A stretch of 64,000 bases of DNA from Paenibacillus agilis (GCF_007786455.1 NZ_VNJK01000001.1:3558673-3622672); one strand, 5' to 3'. Shown: positions 51,873 to 61,439, counted from the first letter of the stretch. Numbers and translations: made by a program. The notes: generated by a model from the sequence alone, not told the origin.

Positions 51873-53642
51873 TTACTTTTCTTCAGACAGTCGGAATTGA
51901 GACAGTTGATGCTCAAGATCTTTACTAATGGTGTGAAGTCGAGCAACCTCACTCTTCATTTGCTCCACCATCGTTGTCTGCTGTTCCGTCGAAGCAGCTA
52001 CCGAATTGGTATAATCCGTACTTTGCAGTGCAATATCGTTCAATTGGTCCAACGTAGCCATTACTTCCTCCGAAGCAGCAGACATTTCTGCAGAAACTTG
52101 GCTTGTTTCTTGGACCAGGCTTGTAATGTGTTGAATAGCCTCTGCAATTTGTACAAAAGCTTCATCCGCCGATTTCACGACTGCAAGCCCATCCGTAACC
52201 GCTCGCCGTTGATGATCAGCAGCCGTTGTCGTCTGTACATTGCGTGCATGAATGCCGCTGATTAACGTCATAATATGCTCTAATGAGTTTTTAGAGTGCT
52301 CCGCAAGCTTACGTACCTCTACGGCAACGACTTGGAATCCTTTGCCGTGCTCTCCAGCACGCGCTGCTTCAATCGATGCATTTAACGCAAGCAGTTCTGT
52401 TTGCTTCACAATGCCTTGGATAAACACAACTGCTTCGCTTATCTCAGTTACATGTTCGGTCAATTCGTTTAAAGCAGTAAATGTTTGCTGTGAGGCTTCA
52501 CCTATCCGCTCCATTTGATTAACTGTTCGGATAATAACTTGGCGGCCTTCTTTCGTCTGCTGAGAGGAAGCAATCATCTGATCAGCAACCGTAGAAGATG
52601 TTTCCGCCATCTGTGTCACACCTGCTGCTATTTCGGTCATCGCTTGCTTGGTCTCATATACATTGGTTTGCTGCATAGCTACCCCAGAAGCGACCTGCTG
52701 CATGGCTGCATTAACCTCTGCTGCGGACATCGATGTATCATCCGCTGCAAGCTCAAGCTTCGTAGAAGCAAGTGCCACATCTGATGACATATGTCGAACA
52801 TCATGAATAAGCAAGCTTAGCCGTTCAATCATCCTGTTAAAGGATTCAGATACCCGACCTACTTCATCTAATCTATTAACTTGCAAGCGAACCGTCAAAT
52901 CCCCTTCTGCTGCTTTCTCAGCAAGCTCGCTCATATGCTGAAGCGGCTTGAGGCTCACTCGAATATAAGCCGCAAGAAGAAGTAAGCTTACAATACCGAT
53001 AGCAGCCGTTATTCCGAGTGTTTCTACCAATATTGCATTAAGCTCCGCTTCAATAATATCGTAATTAAACTCCATTCCTAAAATACCAAGCAAATGACCC
53101 TGTTCATTTTTAATATCATGAAGTACAGTCATTACATGACTGTCGCCAATTCGGTGGTCTGATGATGTTGCAATCCCCTTCGTCTTTAGCTTATCTAACA
53201 CAGCTACGATTTCTGGATCAGCCTCGAATGTTTTTCCTGGGGTAAGACCCCGTTTTTCAAATGAGTTGCTGCCTTGTACAATTTTAAATCCGGTTCCGTT
53301 ATCTGTCTTTATCGGATCGGGGAGTAAAACGTATGTACTGATTACATCATCTTTCGTTAAGAAATTTAATTTTTCGCGGATCATAATAAATGTCGTATTT
53401 GTTTTGAAGTCAGTACTATTGTTGTTATCTGACAATGTATAAGAGGCTTGTCTAATTGAGGAATTTAATTCTTGCAGTTCTAGATCTACCATTACTTTTA
53501 ACCGCTGTTCAAGTGAGCCAACATACATGCTTCGTTGAAAATTCAGCTCTCTGATTAACATAGTAGAGCATAAAGCAATCATCGTAACGGTTACTACGAT
53601 AATCATTCTAAGCATAATACTCCCTTTTCTTCTACTTCTCAT
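51873..53642 (-). CDS. Methyl-accepting chemotaxis protein
   Basis: A 589-aa transducer. Of several starts the ATG at 53642 ([20 protein letters not shown]) is favoured because AAAGGGGAAG lies upstream; the frame extends to 53663. First helix near 10-30, extracellular domain of about 170 residues with an AIGDSH-type cache end ([16 protein letters not shown]), second helix [24 protein letters not shown] and signalling domain with the tip [20 protein letters not shown]. Distinct from the other chemoreceptor in ectodomain; ligand unknown. Confidence 0.88.
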   Translation of the reverse strand: MRSRRKGSIMLRMIIVVTVTMIALCSTMLIRELNFQRSMYVGSLEQRLKVMVDLELQELNSSIRQASYTLSDNNNSTDFKTNTTFIMIREKLNFLTKDDVISTYVLLPDPIKTDNGTGFKIVQGSNSFEKRGLTPGKTFEADPEIVAVLDKLKTKGIATSSDHRIGDSHVMTVLHDIKNEQGHLLGILGMEFNYDIIEAELNAILVETLGITAAIGIVSLLLLAAYIRVSLKPLQHMSELAEKAAEGDLTVRLQVNRLDEVGRVSESFNRMIERLSLLIHDVRHMSSDVALASTKLELAADDTSMSAAEVNAAMQQVASGVAMQQTNVYETKQAMTEIAAGVTQMAETSSTVADQMIASSQQTKEGRQVIIRTVNQMERIGEASQQTFTALNELTEHVTEISEAVVFIQGIVKQTELLALNASIEAARAGEHGKGFQVVAVEVRKLAEHSKNSLEHIMTLISGIHARNVQTTTAADHQRRAVTDGLAVVKSADEAFVQIAEAIQHITSLVQETSQVSAEMSAASEEVMATLDQLNDIALQSTDYTNSVAASTEQQTTMVEQMKSEVARLHTISKDLEHQLSQFRLSEEK

Positions 53643-53785
53643 GTTCATTCTTCCCCTTTTCATCCGGCTAAAAATGGTCCAGTTTCCCCCTGCTCACATG
53701 CAGCGGACAAAATGCGACAAAATGTCACATATTGCAAGTATTGTACCATATTTAACCTCCAATACAAGAGAGCGTTTACGCAAAC

Positions 53786-53841
53786 AGGTCCTGATGCTTA
53801 TATTGCATAACCACTAGGGGGCAACATAAGCATCAGGACCT
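53786..53841. terminator. Long perfect stem-loop after ABC transporter operon
   Basis: AGGTCCTGATGCTTAT and its exact complement (16 bp) over a 24-nt loop, 15 bp past the ATPase gene stop on the minus strand. The U-tract is short (CTGTTTG), yet it is the likely end of the three-gene transporter unit. Confidence 0.6.
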
Positions 53842-53856
53842 ATTCATTCAAAGCGA

Positions 53857-54654
53857 TTATCCACCAAGTACAACTCTATCATCTGCGAACTTAGTGCCGC
53901 GAATTCGTTCAAATTCATAAAGCAGCTTATCTACCGTTAGCTTCCTTTTTTGCTCAGCTCCGATATCTAAAATAATTCGTCCTTTGTCCATCATAATAAG
54001 TCGATTGCCAAGTCGGATAGCCTGCTCCATATTATGAGTAACCATCAATGTTGTTAATTGATGCTCCTGAACAATCTTCTCTGTCAGCGTTGTAATCAAC
54101 TCAGCTCGAGCAGGATCAAGTGCAGCAGTATGCTCATCCAATAACAACAGCTCCGGCTTCATAAAAGTAGCCATCAGTAAGCTCAGCGCCTGGCGTTCTC
54201 CGCCTGAGAGCAACCCAGCCTTCGCATAAAGACGATCTTCTAGGCCAATGCCTAATGTAGCAAGCTGCTCCTTGAACCACTGCCGATCCTTACGGTTAAC
54301 ACCGATACCAAGCCCGCGTCGCTTACCTCGACGCTTCGCTATCGCTAAGTTTTCTTCAATCGTCATCGCAGGTGCTGTTCCAGCCATCGGGTCCTGAAAT
54401 ACACGTCCGATAAAGCGACTGCGCGCGTGTTCAGGCATGGTAGTAACTGGCTGACTACCAATTGATATGGAGCCGATGTCGGGAAATAATACTCCGGAAA
54501 TCAAGTTCATCAATGTTGATTTTCCAGCCCCATTACTGCCGATAATGGTAACAAAATCACCTGCTCGCAGCTGTAGGTTAATATGAGATAAAGCGAGCTT
54601 CTCATCAGGGGAGCCTGGGTTAAATACTTTGCACACTTGTTCAATATGAAGCAT
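53857..54654 (-). CDS. ABC transporter ATP-binding protein (TrpXYZ-type importer)
   Basis: A 265-aa ATPase: Walker A VTIIGSNGAGKSTLMNLISG, Q-loop FIGRVFQDPMAGTAPAMTIE, signature LLSGGERQALSLLMATFMKP, Walker B LLLLDEHTAALDPARAELIT, H-loop LMVTHNMEQA. The FQDPxAGTAPxMTIEENL region is characteristic of the ATPase (COG1101) that goes with the TrpX-like binding protein and a COG4120-type permease. It overlaps the permease gene by one base (TAATG). Together the three genes form a complete importer. Confidence 0.85.
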   Translation of the reverse strand: MLHIEQVCKVFNPGSPDEKLALSHINLQLRAGDFVTIIGSNGAGKSTLMNLISGVLFPDIGSISIGSQPVTTMPEHARSRFIGRVFQDPMAGTAPAMTIEENLAIAKRRGKRRGLGIGVNRKDRQWFKEQLATLGIGLEDRLYAKAGLLSGGERQALSLLMATFMKPELLLLDEHTAALDPARAELITTLTEKIVQEHQLTTLMVTHNMEQAIRLGNRLIMMDKGRIILDIGAEQKRKLTVDKLLYEFERIRGTKFADDRVVLGG

Positions 54655-55574
54655 TAACCTTCCCCTCCTACTTTCATCATCTCAACAGCTCGCTTGCGGC
54701 TAACAGCCTTCTGCTTCATATTGCCTCTTATTCTAGGCAACGTTAGAGCGAAAACAACGATCAACGCCGTTAATAGCTTCAAGTCCGTAGAGTCTACTTC
54801 CATCTGCAAGGCTACAGCCAATATTAATCGATACAGTATGGCTCCTAGCAAGACAGCCATTGTGACTCGGGCTATTGTACGCTTACCGAAAATCGCCTCT
54901 CCGATAATAACAGAAGCAAGACCGATGACAATCATTCCCACTCCAGATTGAAGATCCGCATATCCTTGATACTGTGCTACTAATGCACCCGATAAAGCGA
55001 CTAGCGCATTGGATAAGCTTACACCGACAATAATAGTGGAATCCGTCTTAACGCCAAAGCTGCGAATCATCCGTGCATTATCACCTGTAGCTCTTAACGC
55101 TAATCCGATATCCGTTTTCAGGAACCAATCGATAATAAATTTGATAATTAGCACCAAACCACCAACGATTGCGATGAACATGAAGCCCTTTTCGAGCGAG
55201 GTAAACAAAGTCTCTTGATTCAATAATCCGATATTGGGCTTGCCCATTATGCGCAAATTAATGGAGTGAAGCGCGATCATCATTAAAATACCTGACAGTA
55301 AGGGATTAATTTTCCCCTTCGTATGAATGAGTCCTGTCATCATACCTGCAAGCGCACCGCCTGCAACAGCCAACAAAGTCGCTGCCAGTGGATGCAGTCC
55401 AGAGCTAATTCCGATCGCGGCAATGCCTGCTCCTGTTGTAAAGCTTCCATCAACTGTAAGATCCGGGAAATCTAACACTCGAAACGTTACATAAACGCCA
55501 AGTGCCATAATGGCATACAACATGCCTAACTCGAATGACTTATACATAGCCGTCCAAAACCCTGAACCAAACAT
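54654..55574 (-). CDS. ABC transporter permease (TrpY-like)
   Basis: A 306-aa permease with about eight hydrophobic segments, of the branched-chain/ribose-like permease superfamily (COG4120 type): LDFPDLTVDGSFTTGAGIAA, then LIHTKGKINPLLSGILMMIA, LRATGDNARMIRSFGVKTDS and VGMIVIGLASVIIGEAIFG. These motifs recur in the permeases paired with TrpX-like binding proteins. It is 80 bp after the lipoprotein gene and overlaps the ATPase gene. The presumed cargo is tryptophan, tyrosine or a related compound. Confidence 0.85.
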   Translation of the reverse strand: MFGSGFWTAMYKSFELGMLYAIMALGVYVTFRVLDFPDLTVDGSFTTGAGIAAIGISSGLHPLAATLLAVAGGALAGMMTGLIHTKGKINPLLSGILMMIALHSINLRIMGKPNIGLLNQETLFTSLEKGFMFIAIVGGLVLIIKFIIDWFLKTDIGLALRATGDNARMIRSFGVKTDSTIIVGVSLSNALVALSGALVAQYQGYADLQSGVGMIVIGLASVIIGEAIFGKRTIARVTMAVLLGAILYRLILAVALQMEVDSTDLKLLTALIVVFALTLPRIRGNMKQKAVSRKRAVEMMKVGGEG

Positions 55575-55654
55575 ATCTGCTACCTCCCGACGCTGTTATC
55601 TGTTATGTCAACGTACAAGCCCGCCTAACAATTACAATTAAGCGGGCCGTTTCA

Positions 55655-56689
55655 TTATTCAAATAAGTTGCCTTCCTTAACACTTTTCTTCATATCATCA
55701 GTCACTGTAAATCCTTGTTCAGCAGCTGATTTCATATTCAACGCTAGATCCAATTCTTTTGGTACTTGTACCGGAATATCAGCAGGTTTCTTCCCGTTTT
55801 TCAAAATATCTACGGCCATCTCTCCCGTTGCATAGCCGATGTCATAGTATTCAAAGCCAAACGAGGCAACCCCGCCATTTTTTACAGAATCTTTCTCGGC
55901 CACAAACAAAGGAATATCATGTTCATTAGCAACCGCAACGACTGTGCTTAGCGAGCTAACAACCGTATTGTCCGATGGAACATAAACCGCTTGTACTTTA
56001 CCAATCAACGATTCAGCTGCTTGCTTTACTTCTGAGCTATTCGTAATTGGAGCAACCACTACTTCAAGTCCTTGCTTCTCTAAAGCTTCTTTTGCCTGTG
56101 TAATATTTGTAACCGTGTTTTGCTCTCCTTCATTCGCAATAATGCCAACCGCTTTCGCATCAGGAATCGAAGTCTTAACAAACTCCATTAATGTAGATAT
56201 TGCTTCTGGATGCAAATCGGTCGTACCTGTTACATTGCCACCTGGCTGCTCCATACTGCTGACCAGTTGACCGCCAACAGGGTCGGTTACCGCCGTAAAT
56301 AAAATAGGAACATCTTTAATTTGCTGAGCTGCCGCCTGTGCAGACGGTGTAGAAATCGCTAATACAAGATCCTTGTTATCACTAGCAAATTTCTGTGCAA
56401 TCGTGCTCGTATTGTTAATATCGTTCTGCGCGTCCTTATAGTCGATCTCCAAATTAACGCCTTCTTCATAGCCGTTATCTTTCAACGCTTGCACAAATCC
56501 TTTTCTCGCCTCATCCAAAGAAGTATGCTGAACAATTTGCGTAATACCGATGGATACTTTATCCGAGTTTTTCGCACCACTCTGTTGTTGTCCACTTGCT
56601 GCATCCTTCCCCTTTTCACCGCACGCTGTTGTTAGCAACAATAGAATTGCTGCACATACTGCCCAGCCTGTTAATCGCTTATTTTTCAT
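55655..56689 (-). CDS. ABC transporter substrate-binding lipoprotein (TrpX-like)
   Basis: A 344-aa lipoprotein from ATG 56689 (MKNKRLTGWAVCAAILLLLT, then the lipobox TAC and acylated Cys), preceded by GAGGGGATCGGATCGG. The mature part has the ABC_sub_bind (TrpX) pattern: SIGITQIVQHTSLDEARKGF, NDINNTSTIAQKFASDNKDL, PILFTAVTDPVGGQLVSSME, QPGGNVTGTTDLHP and PLFVAEKDSVKNGGVASFGF. Streptococcal TrpX serves tryptophan uptake; other members bind different ligands. Its presence in the same window as the trp operon is suggestive only. Confidence 0.85.
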   Translation of the reverse strand: MKNKRLTGWAVCAAILLLLTTACGEKGKDAASGQQQSGAKNSDKVSIGITQIVQHTSLDEARKGFVQALKDNGYEEGVNLEIDYKDAQNDINNTSTIAQKFASDNKDLVLAISTPSAQAAAQQIKDVPILFTAVTDPVGGQLVSSMEQPGGNVTGTTDLHPEAISTLMEFVKTSIPDAKAVGIIANEGEQNTVTNITQAKEALEKQGLEVVVAPITNSSEVKQAAESLIGKVQAVYVPSDNTVVSSLSTVVAVANEHDIPLFVAEKDSVKNGGVASFGFEYYDIGYATGEMAVDILKNGKKPADIPVQVPKELDLALNMKSAAEQGFTVTDDMKKSVKEGNLFE

Positions 56690-56760
56690 CCGATCCGATC
56701 CCCTCTCGCTTCTTCGCAATAAAGCATAAAACCTGTAACGCTTTGTAGTATTATTGAATT

Positions 56761-56788
56761 ATTTTATCTATCATTTATACCAAGTCAA
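56761..56788 (-). promoter_or_regulatory. Promoter of the TrpX-like operon
   Basis: On the minus strand TTGACT (complement of 56783-56788), a 16-bp spacer and TAAAAT (complement of 56761-56766), about 75 bp before the lipoprotein start. No leader structure follows. Confidence 0.6.
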
Positions 56789-56853
56789 GACAATAGTTTG
56801 ATATTTATGTAAATAAATGTATTAGAATAGCGAAATAATATTTCTATCACAAT

Positions 56854-56903
56854 AAAAAAAGCTCAAGTCGTTCCACCTCTACAGGTTGGTCAACTTGAGC
56901 TTT
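56854..56903 (-). terminator. Intrinsic terminator of the stalk-domain lipoprotein gene
   Basis: Minus-strand AAAGCTCAAGT and ACTTGAGCTTT with an inner CCAACCT/AGGTGG helix, followed by TTTTTTTATTG. It begins 75 bp past the stop at 56978. Confidence 0.88.
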
Positions 56904-56977
56904 CATATAATTGCATTTTTTGATTGGGCTGGCCAAATGACTAATAGCCGTTCATGTCACAATTTTGCTATGGTCAA

Positions 56978-58510
56978 TTAATTACGATCTAGAGAAATCC
57001 ATTTTCCATATTCATGATTCTCGAATTTAGCTTTGACATTTAGGAAATTAGCAACCTCAACTAAAGGAACGTATACCGTACCTTTAACCAGCTTAGGTGC
57101 GTTTTTCAACGCTACAGCCTTGCCATCCACTTTCGCGGATTTACTGTCAACGTTCAAAATTATTACTTTTTGTGTGATATCATCAACGATACGAATTTGT
57201 TTCTTGCTCTTATCCCATTTCACATCTGCATCAAACGCTTCTGCTACGTATCGAAGAGGGACGAATGTTTTGCCTTTCTCTACGATCGGACGTGGATGCT
57301 CATATCCCCAATCTTCGTATCCATCTTCCTCAAGTAGTGGCAAAGTTAGATGTTTGCTCGTGAATCCTGTTTCCAACATGAACTTGTGAATGTCGGAGTT
57401 GGAGTCAAAATGACGCAGCCAATCCCCAGTCGTAAGCGTAGAATCTGTTGCTTTCAAAGCTTTGGACGTATCCAAATTATCAACAGACACTGGGTTATTC
57501 ACATTACGGTATTCCGCTGATTGCTTAATTTGAACACTTGTGAACGGGAAATCACTGTCTTGCGGGAGTGCAAGATTGAATTCGCTCAACATTTTGTGTG
57601 TAGTCAATTGTGAATCAACGAACCAATCCATCTTAATGTTCGTGTCTTTGCTCATCAAAGGCGCGAAATTAGGCAGGTCTTTCAATAATTTCTTCCACTC
57701 TTGTTCTACTTCATCTACAGCCTTTACTCCATTGTCCTTCAACCAGCTGTATGCAAGATTAGCAGAAGTTTCGCTGTTATTAAAAAGTAATTGTACCTCT
57801 GCACTATCGTCCATCGTCTTCATAACTTCGCCAAATGTCGTGATGACATCTTTCAGCCATGCTTTCGTGCCTGCTTCATCAGCTATTACCGATTTGATCA
57901 ATCCACGTGTCCAGTCAAATGTCTCGTTCGCACCAAACTCTGCATGGATACGATTCACATTCAACTTCTGATCAAATACCGTTTCCTCAGTCGCCTTTAC
58001 ATCTATCACAGTTGGATTAGGTGCATGCTTGACAAAGAACGAAACGAATTTTTCTTGGAATTGATTTTGAACGGCTGGACTCAAAATAGGCAAGTCCTCC
58101 ATATCGAACCCTTCCATTCCTTCAGGCGCAAATGGCACAACGATCGGAGCTTTCGCGCCATCAACATGAACCGCCATTTGCTTGCTGTCAACTAGCATAT
58201 GGAACCCTAGTTTCTTATCCTTTATGTATGCTGTCCCTTTAACAGAAACGTTATTGCTGTCCTGAACTTTTGTTACTGTTTCGATGCGTGTACTGTTAAT
58301 TACATCAACAATTTCGCGTTGTTCCTTGTCCAACTTCGCATTCGGCGCTACATTAATTTTAATAGCGAACGAACCTTTGCTCTCTAGTGACTTCACTGTT
58401 GCAAGTTGTTTGAGAGCTGTTCCAACCTCTACTCCTCCTACCGCTTGACATCCTGTCAATACGATTAGAAGTGTAGCCAATAATAGCAGTAAACTTTTAC
58501 GCATTCGCAT
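56978..58510 (-). CDS. Lipoprotein with C-terminal copper-amine-oxidase-like stalk domain
   Basis: A 510-aa exported lipoprotein. ATG 58510 (MRMRKSLLLLLATLLIVLTG, then Cys of the lipobox LTGC) follows GGAGGAGAAAGTTT. The long N-terminal part (40-400) is a beta-rich domain of unknown function with LDKEQREIVDVINSTRIETV and repeated VKGTAYIKDKKLGFHM-type hairpins, recalling LppX/LprG-like lipoproteins in pattern only. Residues from about 415 form the PF07833-type stalk domain: PIVEKGKTFVPLRYVAEAFD, ADVKWDKSKKQIRI, and GTVYVPLVEVANFLNVKAKF, common in Paenibacillus cell-wall proteins. It is anchored outside the membrane. Confidence 0.8.
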   Translation of the reverse strand: MRMRKSLLLLLATLLIVLTGCQAVGGVEVGTALKQLATVKSLESKGSFAIKINVAPNAKLDKEQREIVDVINSTRIETVTKVQDSNNVSVKGTAYIKDKKLGFHMLVDSKQMAVHVDGAKAPIVVPFAPEGMEGFDMEDLPILSPAVQNQFQEKFVSFFVKHAPNPTVIDVKATEETVFDQKLNVNRIHAEFGANETFDWTRGLIKSVIADEAGTKAWLKDVITTFGEVMKTMDDSAEVQLLFNNSETSANLAYSWLKDNGVKAVDEVEQEWKKLLKDLPNFAPLMSKDTNIKMDWFVDSQLTTHKMLSEFNLALPQDSDFPFTSVQIKQSAEYRNVNNPVSVDNLDTSKALKATDSTLTTGDWLRHFDSNSDIHKFMLETGFTSKHLTLPLLEEDGYEDWGYEHPRPIVEKGKTFVPLRYVAEAFDADVKWDKSKKQIRIVDDITQKVIILNVDSKSAKVDGKAVALKNAPKLVKGTVYVPLVEVANFLNVKAKFENHEYGKWISLDRN

Positions 58511-58691
58511 AAACTTTCTCCTCCCCCGATGTAGGTTTATCAAAAATAACCTTACACCGAACATTATGGCATGAACAATAAAGAGAAAGAAAGACTTTTA
58601 TTGTCAACGAAAAAAATAATTCTATTTCTCCCATTTTTCGAAACTACGCCTGCGCTGCGGCTGCCTGCTTGATTAGTTTTTCTCTGTAAAC

Positions 58692-58728
58692 AAAAAAGCT
58701 AGCTCCTTTATAATCAAAGGAACTAGCC
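58692..58728 (-). terminator. Intrinsic terminator of methyltransferase gene
   Basis: Minus-strand GCTAGTTCCTTT and AAAGGAGCTAGC around GATTAT, then TTTTTTG. It starts 3 bp past the stop codon of the gene at 58731. Confidence 0.9.
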
Positions 58729-58730
58729 GT

Positions 58731-59273
58731 TTATTCTACTTTATATACATAAACCTTCGTACGATAAAGATCTCGACATACTACCACTTTCTCCGGCGTC
58801 CAGTTTGGAATTGCAAAACATACACTGATTACACATGTACCTGGTCTCAGTCCACGATGGAGAATCGAGCCTAACTGCTGCATTGCACCAGGATACAAAT
58901 AGCAGACAACGATATCTGCATCCGCGTACGACCACGTATAGATATTTCCTTTTTGAAAAGCAGCTCTACTCTTCGAGCTCCTCCCTAAGCTAAACCTTGC
59001 CTGCAGTTGCGACACACGCAAAGGAATAGGCGAATTCTCAATCCCGATAACCCGCCAGTCTTTACAATATTTCGCCAAATGTATCCCCAACGTCCCCCAG
59101 CCAGAACCTGCTTCCACGATAAGTCCACTCCCACGAAGTCGGTTCACTTCGTTAGCAACGGCTCGACGTAAAGGCGCTGACGAGGGCATAGGAGAAATTC
59201 CATTTCTCCAGCTTGTCCATACGATAGAAAGCAGAGAGAGAAGGCAGAACAGTACTAATAGGAATGATATCAT
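58731..59273 (-). CDS. Membrane-anchored class I SAM methyltransferase-like protein
   Basis: A 180-aa protein with an N-terminal membrane helix (ISFLLVLFCLLSLLSIVW, residues 2-19) and a Rossmann-type SAM domain: motif I LIVEAGSGWGTLGIHLAKYC, then WRVIGIENSPIPLRVSQLQA. The catalytic half is short (KGNIYTWSYADADIVVCYLY, LGSILHRGLRPGTCVISVCF). Such small membrane-linked methyltransferases are common but uncharacterised in Bacillota. Monocistronic, with terminator. Confidence 0.72.
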   Translation of the reverse strand: MISFLLVLFCLLSLLSIVWTSWRNGISPMPSSAPLRRAVANEVNRLRGSGLIVEAGSGWGTLGIHLAKYCKDWRVIGIENSPIPLRVSQLQARFSLGRSSKSRAAFQKGNIYTWSYADADIVVCYLYPGAMQQLGSILHRGLRPGTCVISVCFAIPNWTPEKVVVCRDLYRTKVYVYKVE

Positions 59274-59368
59274 GATAGTAATATCTATTTTTGAAGCGCC
59301 TCCTCATAGCAATTAGAGCATTTCTCCGCACACGTAACCCACTTTATCCGTCGTTTCAATGTAACCGA

Positions 59369-59989
59369 TTATTCCTCTACTAGTTGTATATCCATACTAT
59401 AGAGCAGCGAAGTCGCTTCTGGCATCATAAACTTAGCTTTACTAATCCGATTGGAACCTGGATCGATTGAATAATTCAGAGCATGACGGAAATCAGCACC
59501 CGTTACATTCGTATTACCGAATAAGCTTTCAGAGAAATCCGTGTAGCTCAAATCTGCTTTGCTCAGATCAGCTTCCCGGAAATCCACATCTTTGGCTAAA
59601 CAGTTTTTTATAAGACACTTCTGTAAAGAAAGCCCTATAAAAGTAGAGTGACTTAGCACACATTGCTCAAATCGCAGCATACCTTGTCTAACTAACTTTG
59701 GCCAAGACGCCTCCGTCCAATTCAAGCCAACGAGCTTGGAATTCGTGAAATGGGCATCCGTGAATTCACAGTCGGTCATCCTGATCATATTCAAATTACA
59801 GTTTTCAAACACACAGCCTGAAAACTTACAATCGATAAACACCGTTTCACTAAAATCACATTTCGTAAAGGTGCAGTCGTAAAATTTGACGGAACGCAGT
59901 TCCTGCTGTTGATATTCAAGTTCTCGAAATTGCTCGTCTTCATACACAGCTTCTGTAAACAACAACGCCTCCACCTTTCCTATGCCCAT
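59369..59989 (-). CDS. Pentapeptide-repeat protein, Qnr-like
   Basis: A 206-aa right-handed beta-helix protein made of A(D/N)LXX-like repeats: KFYDCTFTKCDFSETVFIDC, then GCVFENCNLNMIRMTDCEF and ADLSKADLSYTDFSESLFGN. A non-repeat break (TNSKLVGLNWTEASWPKLVR) divides two repeat blocks, and the C-terminus YSIDPGSNRISKAKFMMPEA with LLYSMDIQLVEE resembles Gram-positive Qnr-like proteins that mimic DNA and shield gyrase. The ATG at 59989 has no proper ribosome site, while GGTGGAGGCG precedes TTG codons at 59965/59962, so the start may be there. It lies 6 bp after the MATE gene and is in its operon. Confidence 0.82.
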   Translation of the reverse strand: MGIGKVEALLFTEAVYEDEQFRELEYQQQELRSVKFYDCTFTKCDFSETVFIDCKFSGCVFENCNLNMIRMTDCEFTDAHFTNSKLVGLNWTEASWPKLVRQGMLRFEQCVLSHSTFIGLSLQKCLIKNCLAKDVDFREADLSKADLSYTDFSESLFGNTNVTGADFRHALNYSIDPGSNRISKAKFMMPEATSLLYSMDIQLVEE

Positions 59990-59995
59990 CCTTAA

Positions 59996-61351
59996 TTAGG
60001 ATTTTTGCATGCTCAATCCCACTCCGACTCGACGATTCATAATGACAACCCATACCATCGTAAGAGCCTCGGCTGCTACTGGAACAAGCCAAATCCCGTT
60101 AACTCCTAACAAATTAGGCATGATCCACAACAAAGGGATTACAAGTATCAGCCCCCGACTTAAAATGATCACCGTTGCTTTACCCGTCTGCCGGATTGAT
60201 TGATAGTATTCAGCGTACACGATATTAAAGCCTAAGAACAAGTACTGCAAGAAGAAGAGACTTATTCCTGTAATCGTAAGCGCGAGCAATTGCTCAGACT
60301 GAATATCAAATAGCATGACGATATATTCGCCAAAGAAAAATCCGACGATAATAGCTATCACCCCAAATAGCAAAGCTGTTTTCACAGCAATACGTAGGGC
60401 GGCTTTTAATCGATCGTACAGCTGCGCCCCATAATGGAAGCTAACTAACGGCTGTAACGCCGCTCCGACTCCAAAGAACAATAATAAGGTCATCGAATGG
60501 ATACTGTTTACGACGGCAAACGCCGCTACTCCCGTTTCTCCTGCAAATGCAATAAAAGCAATATTAAAACCAATTGTAATGATTGCAACGGACATTTCCG
60601 TCACGAAGCTTGGGAATCCGATCATAAGAATATCTTTGACCACGTTCCATTCAAAATGAAGCTTTGTCCACTTCAGAACACTTTTCTTCCGTAAAAAATG
60701 TGTCAACAACACGCCAAAACCAATTGCTGCTGATAATATCGTCGCTAATGCTGAACCTTTTACACCCCAGCCATTCACGAAAATAAAAATGTAATTTAGT
60801 CCAATATTCAACACAGCTGTTGTAACGAGTCCCATCGTTGCTAGCCGCGGATTACCATCATTACGAATAAAGATGCTCAGCACATTTTCTAATACATAAA
60901 TGACTCCAAACGTCAGTAACACCTCTAAATACTCAACCGTATACGGTAAAATAACATCATTAGCACCAAATAAGCGAGCCAAATCTTCGATTTGCCATAA
61001 GCATAGCGCCATAAGTATACCCACAATGACAATAGCTAACGTTATCGATTGTGAAAATATCGATCGTGCACGTTCGATATTATTTTCCCCCATCGCGATT
61101 GAATACAGCGTAGCTCCCCCCATACCAATCCACAATGAAATCGAGAAAATGATCGAGAACGCCGGCAACGCAATATTTACACCTGCCAGTGCGTTTGCAC
61201 CTACACCGCGACTGACCATGACACCGTCAATAATAATATTGATGGACATCAATACCATACCAAGTACCGTCGGTATTAAATAACTGACGAACAATTTATT
61301 AATGCTTTTCGTTCTTAAATCTTCATGTGCAAATGCTCCTGCTCCTGCCAT
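59996..61351 (-). CDS. MATE-family multidrug efflux transporter
   Basis: A 451-aa MATE transporter with twelve helices in two bundles. Landmarks: VLGMVLMSINIIIDGVMVSR near the N-terminus, VNIALPAFSIIFSISLWIGM and TLYSIAMGENN (NorM/DinF type), then DGNPRLATMGLVTTAVLNIG and FGVGAALQPLVSFHYGAQLY in the second half. It exports cationic drugs with Na+ or H+ import. A MerR-type promoter with a 19-bp spacer precedes it, and the merR-like gene is directly upstream, so expression should be drug-induced. The Qnr-like gene follows. Confidence 0.87.
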   Translation of the reverse strand: MAGAGAFAHEDLRTKSINKLFVSYLIPTVLGMVLMSINIIIDGVMVSRGVGANALAGVNIALPAFSIIFSISLWIGMGGATLYSIAMGENNIERARSIFSQSITLAIVIVGILMALCLWQIEDLARLFGANDVILPYTVEYLEVLLTFGVIYVLENVLSIFIRNDGNPRLATMGLVTTAVLNIGLNYIFIFVNGWGVKGSALATILSAAIGFGVLLTHFLRKKSVLKWTKLHFEWNVVKDILMIGFPSFVTEMSVAIITIGFNIAFIAFAGETGVAAFAVVNSIHSMTLLLFFGVGAALQPLVSFHYGAQLYDRLKAALRIAVKTALLFGVIAIIVGFFFGEYIVMLFDIQSEQLLALTITGISLFFLQYLFLGFNIVYAEYYQSIRQTGKATVIILSRGLILVIPLLWIMPNLLGVNGIWLVPVAAEALTMVWVVIMNRRVGVGLSMQKS

Positions 61352-61388
61352 TACGCTAAATCTCCTTTACCTCTTGTTGACATATGAC

Positions 61389-61419
61389 AGTGTAAACCTT
61401 CAAGTAACTTGAAGGTCAA
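61389..61419 (-). promoter_or_regulatory. MerR-type operator-promoter for MATE/pentapeptide operon
   Basis: On the minus strand -35 TTGACC and -10 TACACT are separated by exactly 19 bp. The spacer region holds the palindrome CCTTCAAGTTACTTGAAGG (61397-61415, 9-bp arms). Overlong spacer with a centred palindrome is the standard MerR-activator promoter; the protein untwists the DNA when it binds inducer. Confidence 0.85.
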
Positions 61420-61439
61420 GCGGATAAGAATCATTTCTT

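Noticed and set aside
56858..56903. GGTGGAAC string near a terminator upstream of the TrpX-like gene, resembling a T-box
   Set aside because: The space after the preceding gene is only about 75 nt, too short for a T-box specifier and stem I; no second T-box landmark. It is the terminator of the upstream gene.
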